DNA of 64,000 nt from Cellvibrionaceae bacterium (GTDB lineage: Bacteria > Pseudomonadota > Gammaproteobacteria > Pseudomonadales > Cellvibrionaceae), in assembly GCA_021151525.1 (NCBI GenBank), contig JAGKXD010000006.1:1-64000 (forward strand). The letters are read 5' to 3'. The notes beneath the pieces are model-generated. The model saw only the letters and a list, made by a program, of their open reading frames with translations, was not told where the DNA came from and made no database searches. Each line of letters opens with the position of its first letter. The first letter of the stretch is position 1. Of the stretch, positions 61,119 through 64,000 are shown in pieces. Both the position numbers and the translations under genes were made by a program.

Positions 61119-61207
61119 GGGAATCGTCATCCTCGCGCAGCGGGGATCCAGCTGTTAAAAATCAAAGTCAAAAGCTGGATCCCCGCTGCGCGAGGATGAC
61201 GACTCCC
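61119..61207. repeat. CATCCTCGC-family palindrome, intact short form
   Basis: Two 35 bp arms (61119-61153 and 61173-61207) pair with a single mismatch around a 19 nt loop; the inner 28 bp are perfect. The arms match the flanks of the elements at 5150-5304 and 2068-2158. It lies after the fsr stop and could also act as a strong RNA stem. 61208-61327 holds only the leader of the next gene. Confidence 0.85.
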
Positions 61208-61327
61208 TATTTAATTAAGCTCACCAATACCCTCACTATAAATACCAATCCGCCACTGGCCTACTTCTTGCTCAATCCCTCTCAAATGCATTTGACCGAC
61301 GTTTTTCTGACAGAGAGGCCCAATATC

Positions 61328-61861
61328 ATGGATTCACAAACTCTTATTCAATTAACTGACACCTCGCTCAAAATTGGGCTGGGCGCATTGATTGCGGCGC
61401 TGGTTGCCTGGTTGATTCTGTGGCGAAGTGGCCAAGCGCAGAGCGGGCCGAGAGAGAATCGCCGCCTACAAATTTTGGAAGAAGTCTCCGCGCAGGTGGG
61501 TACAGTTACCCACATCTTCGCCAAATATTCGTCGCTGGTCGTTGAGTCTATCCAATTCGGCGAACGCTGGCCGTCTGCTCGCCGTCAAGAATTGGACGTG
61601 GTTAATACTGAGCTGGTCAACGAGTTCCGCAAGCTAGCCGATGCTGAGGCCAAGTTGTTGATGCTAGGTGAGAAAAATCTCGAACGCAGCCTGCGTTTAT
61701 ACGGCGCTAAAATCGCCGTATTCCGCAAGCAAGTTTACGTGTGCCGCAAAGATATCAGCCACGAGCAAATCACCACCCTGAAAATGGGGGTAACCCAAGT
61801 CCGTGAAGCTTTTTACGATATGCTGAGCCGCAAGTACGACCGCCTATTGGCAACAAATTAA
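61328..61861 (+). CDS. Hypothetical single-pass membrane protein with coiled-coil tail
   Basis: I do not recognise a family. The 177 aa product has one N-terminal membrane helix (about 15-35, LGALIAALVAWLILW) and a cytosolic helical domain (about 45-175) with charged heptads. Features: QVGTVTHIFAKYSSLVVESIQFG and a short VYVCRKDIS segment with one cysteine. The start at 61328 follows AGAGAGG at 9 nt; the frame is open upstream through the palindrome but that is not coding. A strong terminator follows, so it is probably a single-gene unit. Confidence 0.78.
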   Translation: MDSQTLIQLTDTSLKIGLGALIAALVAWLILWRSGQAQSGPRENRRLQILEEVSAQVGTVTHIFAKYSSLVVESIQFGERWPSARRQELDVVNTELVNEFRKLADAEAKLLMLGEKNLERSLRLYGAKIAVFRKQVYVCRKDISHEQITTLKMGVTQVREAFYDMLSRKYDRLLATN

Positions 61862-61885
61862 TTTCACGCTAATTTTTGCTTGAGC

Positions 61886-61925
61886 ATAACCCCTGCAGTG
61901 TTCTACCCTGCGGGGGTTATTTTTT
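61886..61925 (+). terminator. Intrinsic terminator after the hypothetical membrane protein
   Basis: The stem ATAACCCCTGCAG / CTGCGGGGGTTAT pairs over 13 bp with one U-G pair and a 9 nt loop, followed by TTTTT. Confidence 0.85.
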
Positions 61926-61938
61926 GCAGAGCCTTTTT

Positions 61939-62316
61939 GTGCGAAACATCCTCCATTATAAAGCCGTGGCCTTTATTGCCCTCGCCCTCTGGCTCATTGC
62001 CGGCTGGAGCGGTGCGCACGGCCATTTGTGTTTTGATGGACAAGAGCCTCCCATGACAGTACACATGGATGCGCTCGGAGAACATTTGCAACACAAAGCT
62101 AGCGAACAACATGTGGATGCAGATCTGGATTTAAGCCAATCTCTAATTGTTAAAATTGTGAAAATCGATTTACCTTTATTGGTTGCGGCTGCACTGCTGC
62201 TTGCTCTTTTATTTAAGCAATCAACAACTTTCGTTACATGTTACTCCCGCGTTTTTTCTTCACGCTTAATTGGTTTACGCCCACCACTGCGTGCCCCTCC
62301 TGTATTTCCAGCTTGA
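61939..62316 (+). CDS. Small membrane protein upstream of czc genes (DUF2946-like)
   Basis: A 125 aa protein with an N-terminal signal/anchor (about 8-27, AFIALALWLIAGW) and a second hydrophobic segment (about 78-95). Between them lies a short His/Cys/Asp-containing loop (GHLCFDGQEPP, HMDALGEHLQHKASEQH) that could bind a metal. The tail LRPPLRAPPVFPA resembles DUF2946-type proteins found beside metal-efflux genes. I place the start at GTG 61939, with weak AGAG upstream; a TTG at 61924 is an alternative. Function is inferred only from position before czcC. Confidence 0.65.
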   Translation: MRNILHYKAVAFIALALWLIAGWSGAHGHLCFDGQEPPMTVHMDALGEHLQHKASEQHVDADLDLSQSLIVKIVKIDLPLLVAAALLLALLFKQSTTFVTCYSRVFSSRLIGLRPPLRAPPVFPA

Positions 62317-62380
62317 TCCTTAAAACAATTCGCTTTTAATTTCAATCAATAATTTATTCGCTTTCTCTCAGAAGGATGAA

Positions 62381-62404
62381 ATGAATTGCTGGAGAATTTC
62401 ATGA
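62381..62404 (+). CDS. Putative 7-codon leader peptide MNCWRIS
   Basis: The sequence ATG AAT TGC TGG AGA ATT TCA TGA is an ORF with GAAGGATGAA just upstream, a good ribosome site. Its stop overlaps the czcC start (ATGA). It contains one cysteine and one tryptophan. A leader of this type could couple or tune czcC translation; it may also be chance. Confidence 0.3.
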   Translation: MNCWRIS

Positions 62405-63681
62405 ACAGCTTTCCCAAAGTGATAGCTTTATGTGCTATCGCATTTGTATCCTATTCTGCAAACGCGCAAAACCCATTGCGCTTGCAAGATGCCATTCAAC
62501 TTACTCTAAAAAATAATCCACAACTTGCAGGCTATGAATTTCGTGCACAAGCCTTACAAGGTGAATTGCAAACAGCGGAATTAAAACCGCAATTACGCGC
62601 AAGCGCCCATCTTGAAAATATTGCGGGCAGCGGTGAATTTAAAGGTGTAGATGCAGCTGAACTAACCCTGTCGCTATCATCGGTTATTGAACTCGGAGAC
62701 CAGCGCGCTGCACGCACGGGCTTGGTCACTGCGCGCCAACAACAATTGCAATCTAGCCAACGCTTGCTCACCTTGGATACGCTCACACAAGTCACTCAGC
62801 AATTTATTGCACTCGCCGCAGCGCAAGAAGAATTGAAACTTTTGCAGCAACACCAGCAACTTGCGCAAGCCAATGTCAACTCACTCACCCAACAAGTACA
62901 AGCAGGCCGAACGGCTGAAGCTGATTTGTTGCGCGCAAAAGCAGCTTTAGTGCGCGCGGATATCGCCATACAAAAAAATCGTCAGGCATTCCAAGCTGAG
63001 CGTATAAAACTCAGCGCATTCTGGGCAGATACATCGCCAGCGTTTACACAAGTGCAAGCTGATTTATTTGCGCTGGCTGAACTACCAAGAATCGATAATC
63101 TTATCCAACAATTAGATAGCAACCCCGATCTTGCAGTATTGGGCGATGAAGTTGTTTTACGCAAAGCACAAGTGAGACAAGCGCAAGCAGAGCGCAGCAC
63201 CAATTTGGAATGGAGCGCTGGCGTTCGCCGCTTGCAATTGAGCGATGATTCCGCACTAGTGATGGGCTTGAGCATGCCACTGGGTTCTGCGCAGCGCGCA
63301 CGCGGTGCAATTGCTACCGCGAGAGCAGAACAATCAGGTGTTGAGCAAGAGCAATCAGCCACCCGCATAAAACTGCAAGCGCAATTAATTAGTTTGCACA
63401 GCGCTTACCAGCAAGCCTTAAACGAAGTGAACTCGTTGCGCACGCAAGTGATACCCGCACTACAGCAAGCTACGCGCTCAACTGCCAATGCATTTAACCA
63501 AGGGCGCTACAGCTACCTCGAACTTAATTTCGCGCAGCGCGAGCTACTCGATGTGCAAATAGCGCTCATCGAAAGCGCTGCTCACGCGCAACTTATTCAC
63601 AACGAAATAGAACGGATTATAGGATCAGCCCTATCAAAAAATACTGCCGTCAACTCGCTGCCACAAGGAACACAACCATGA
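62401..63681 (+). CDS. czcC: Outer-membrane factor of a heavy-metal efflux RND system (CzcC-like)
   Basis: The TolC-type channel of a CzcCBA tripartite pump for Co/Zn/Cd. The start at 62401 is 6 nt after GGAG and gives 426 aa with a signal peptide (about 1-22, ending NANA or ANA). The body shows the duplicated helix pattern of the outer-membrane efflux family (LRLQDAIQLTLKNNPQL at the start and long amphipathic heptads). QAERSTNLEWSAGVRRLQ is typical of CzcC. It overlaps the next gene (ATGA). The sequence is rich in Gln and Ala as usual. Confidence 0.9.
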   Translation: MNSFPKVIALCAIAFVSYSANAQNPLRLQDAIQLTLKNNPQLAGYEFRAQALQGELQTAELKPQLRASAHLENIAGSGEFKGVDAAELTLSLSSVIELGDQRAARTGLVTARQQQLQSSQRLLTLDTLTQVTQQFIALAAAQEELKLLQQHQQLAQANVNSLTQQVQAGRTAEADLLRAKAALVRADIAIQKNRQAFQAERIKLSAFWADTSPAFTQVQADLFALAELPRIDNLIQQLDSNPDLAVLGDEVVLRKAQVRQAQAERSTNLEWSAGVRRLQLSDDSALVMGLSMPLGSAQRARGAIATARAEQSGVEQEQSATRIKLQAQLISLHSAYQQALNEVNSLRTQVIPALQQATRSTANAFNQGRYSYLELNFAQRELLDVQIALIESAAHAQLIHNEIERIIGSALSKNTAVNSLPQGTQP

Positions 63682-64000
63682 ACAATTTTTTTATTAACAA
63701 TCTCTTGGTGAACAAAAATACTCGAAAAAGCGGTTTGATTGGATTATCTCTTCTCGTTTCAGTGTTTCTAGGTGTTACCTGTTTTGCATCGGGTGATCAC
63801 AATTCAAAGGCAGATGAACATGAAGAAATTACCAAAGGCTCACACAATGGCTGTTTATTAAAAGATGGGGATTTTAATGTCGAACTGACAATTTTTGAGA
63901 AAGGCATAGCTCCTGAATATCGGGCTTGGGCAAGCGATGAAGGAAAAACTATTTCTCCTAATGATTTGCAACTCAGCGTGGAATTAACACGTTTAGGTAT
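63678..64000 (+). CDS. czcB: Periplasmic adaptor of the RND metal pump (CzcB-like), cut by window end
   Basis: The first 107 codons of a membrane-fusion protein. A hydrophobic N terminus (about 19-36, LIGLSLLVSVFLGVTCFA) is followed by a His/Asp/Glu-rich stretch and then KGSHNGCLLKDGDFNVELTIFEKGIAPEYRAWA. That last block is the CzcB N-terminal domain (HGG.LL.DG.F..EL.IFE.G..PE.R.WA). The start overlaps the czcC stop by 4 nt. The rest of the gene and a czcA pump would lie beyond the edge. Confidence 0.9.
   Translation, partial: MNNFFINNLLVNKNTRKSGLIGLSLLVSVFLGVTCFASGDHNSKADEHEEITKGSHNGCLLKDGDFNVELTIFEKGIAPEYRAWASDEGKTISPNDLQLSVELTRLG

Noticed and set aside
61076..61327. 84-codon extension of the hypothetical membrane protein through the palindrome
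   Set aside because: It runs through a non-coding repeat. A good ribosome site precedes the later ATG.
1..64000. CRISPR arrays, tRNA or rRNA genes, prophage, transposases and sigma-54 (-24/-12) promoters
   Set aside because: I looked for regular short repeats, tRNA-like clover leaves, transposase motifs, and TGGCAC-N5-TTGC. None was convincing. This was a manual scan and not exhaustive.

Overview
The window reads as chromosomal DNA of a free-living gammaproteobacterium, most likely Cellvibrionaceae (Cellvibrio-like). The gene orders are classical for Pseudomonadales/Cellvibrionales: ftsK-lolA-rarA, pstSCAB-phoU, rplM-rpsI-petA-petBC-sspB, murA-hisG-hisD, kdsD-kdsC-lptCAB-rpoN-hpf-ptsN-rapZ-ptsO, and mreBCD-maf-rng-yhdP. 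The genus is inferred from gene content and was not tested by a search. I saw no rRNA, tRNA, CRISPR array, prophage or transposase.

Layout. 1-5.1 kb: rarA, lolA and ftsK on the minus strand, with a large hairpin-bearing inverted repeat between lolA and ftsK. 5.4-9.7 kb: a catabolic cluster (SMP-30 lactonase, SglT-type Na+/sugar symporter, aldose-dehydrogenase-like SDR, FadR/DgoR-like regulator) that looks like oxidative sugar use. 9.8-16.7 kb: the phosphate operon pstS-pstC-pstA-pstB-phoU behind a good Pho box. 16.8-21.3 kb: sspB, a fused cytochrome b/c1 gene, the Rieske gene, rpsI and rplM. 21.7-25.9 kb: a VAO-type flavoprotein, a PAP2 phosphatase and an EptA-like phosphoethanolamine transferase (plus strand). 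26-29.7 kb: zapE, a hydrolase, zapG and degS. 29.8-34.3 kb: hisD, hisG, murA, ibaG and a stand-alone mlaC. 34.6-42.5 kb: LPS precursor and LPS export genes, then rpoN and the nitrogen-PTS genes. 42.6-51.5 kb: yhdP, rng, maf and mreDCB. 51.7-59.8 kb: a GGDEF-EAL protein, slyX, a serine hydrolase, an H-NOX/hybrid-kinase pair, a SUI1 protein, a DUF3820 protein and an AraC regulator. 59.9-64 kb: an fsr-like exporter, two small unknown membrane proteins, and the start of a czcCB(A) metal-efflux operon cut by the window edge.

Several genes act on the envelope: LptABC, KdsCD, MlaC, YhdP, LolA, DegS, MreBCD, FtsK, EptA and PAP2. Others sense or signal: Pst/PhoU for phosphate, H-NOX for NO, c-di-GMP turnover and PTS-Ntr. 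Most start codons were revised from the longest open frame using Shine-Dalgarno position, overlap with upstream terminators, and family length.

The most unusual signals are as follows. (1) A ~450 bp inverted repeat at 2243-2694 has two hairpins per arm with identical loops and compensatory stem changes. (2) Dispersed palindromes of a CATCCTCGC family occur in short and long (internally expanded) forms. (3) mreC has no in-frame canonical start at its conserved N terminus but an ATC codon 7 nt after GGGAGA. (4) Cytochrome b and c1 are fused through extra membrane segments, with a PVWY Qo motif. (5) A complete H-NOX to hybrid-kinase relay lacks an adjacent output regulator. I did not find a clearly novel defence or mobile system.
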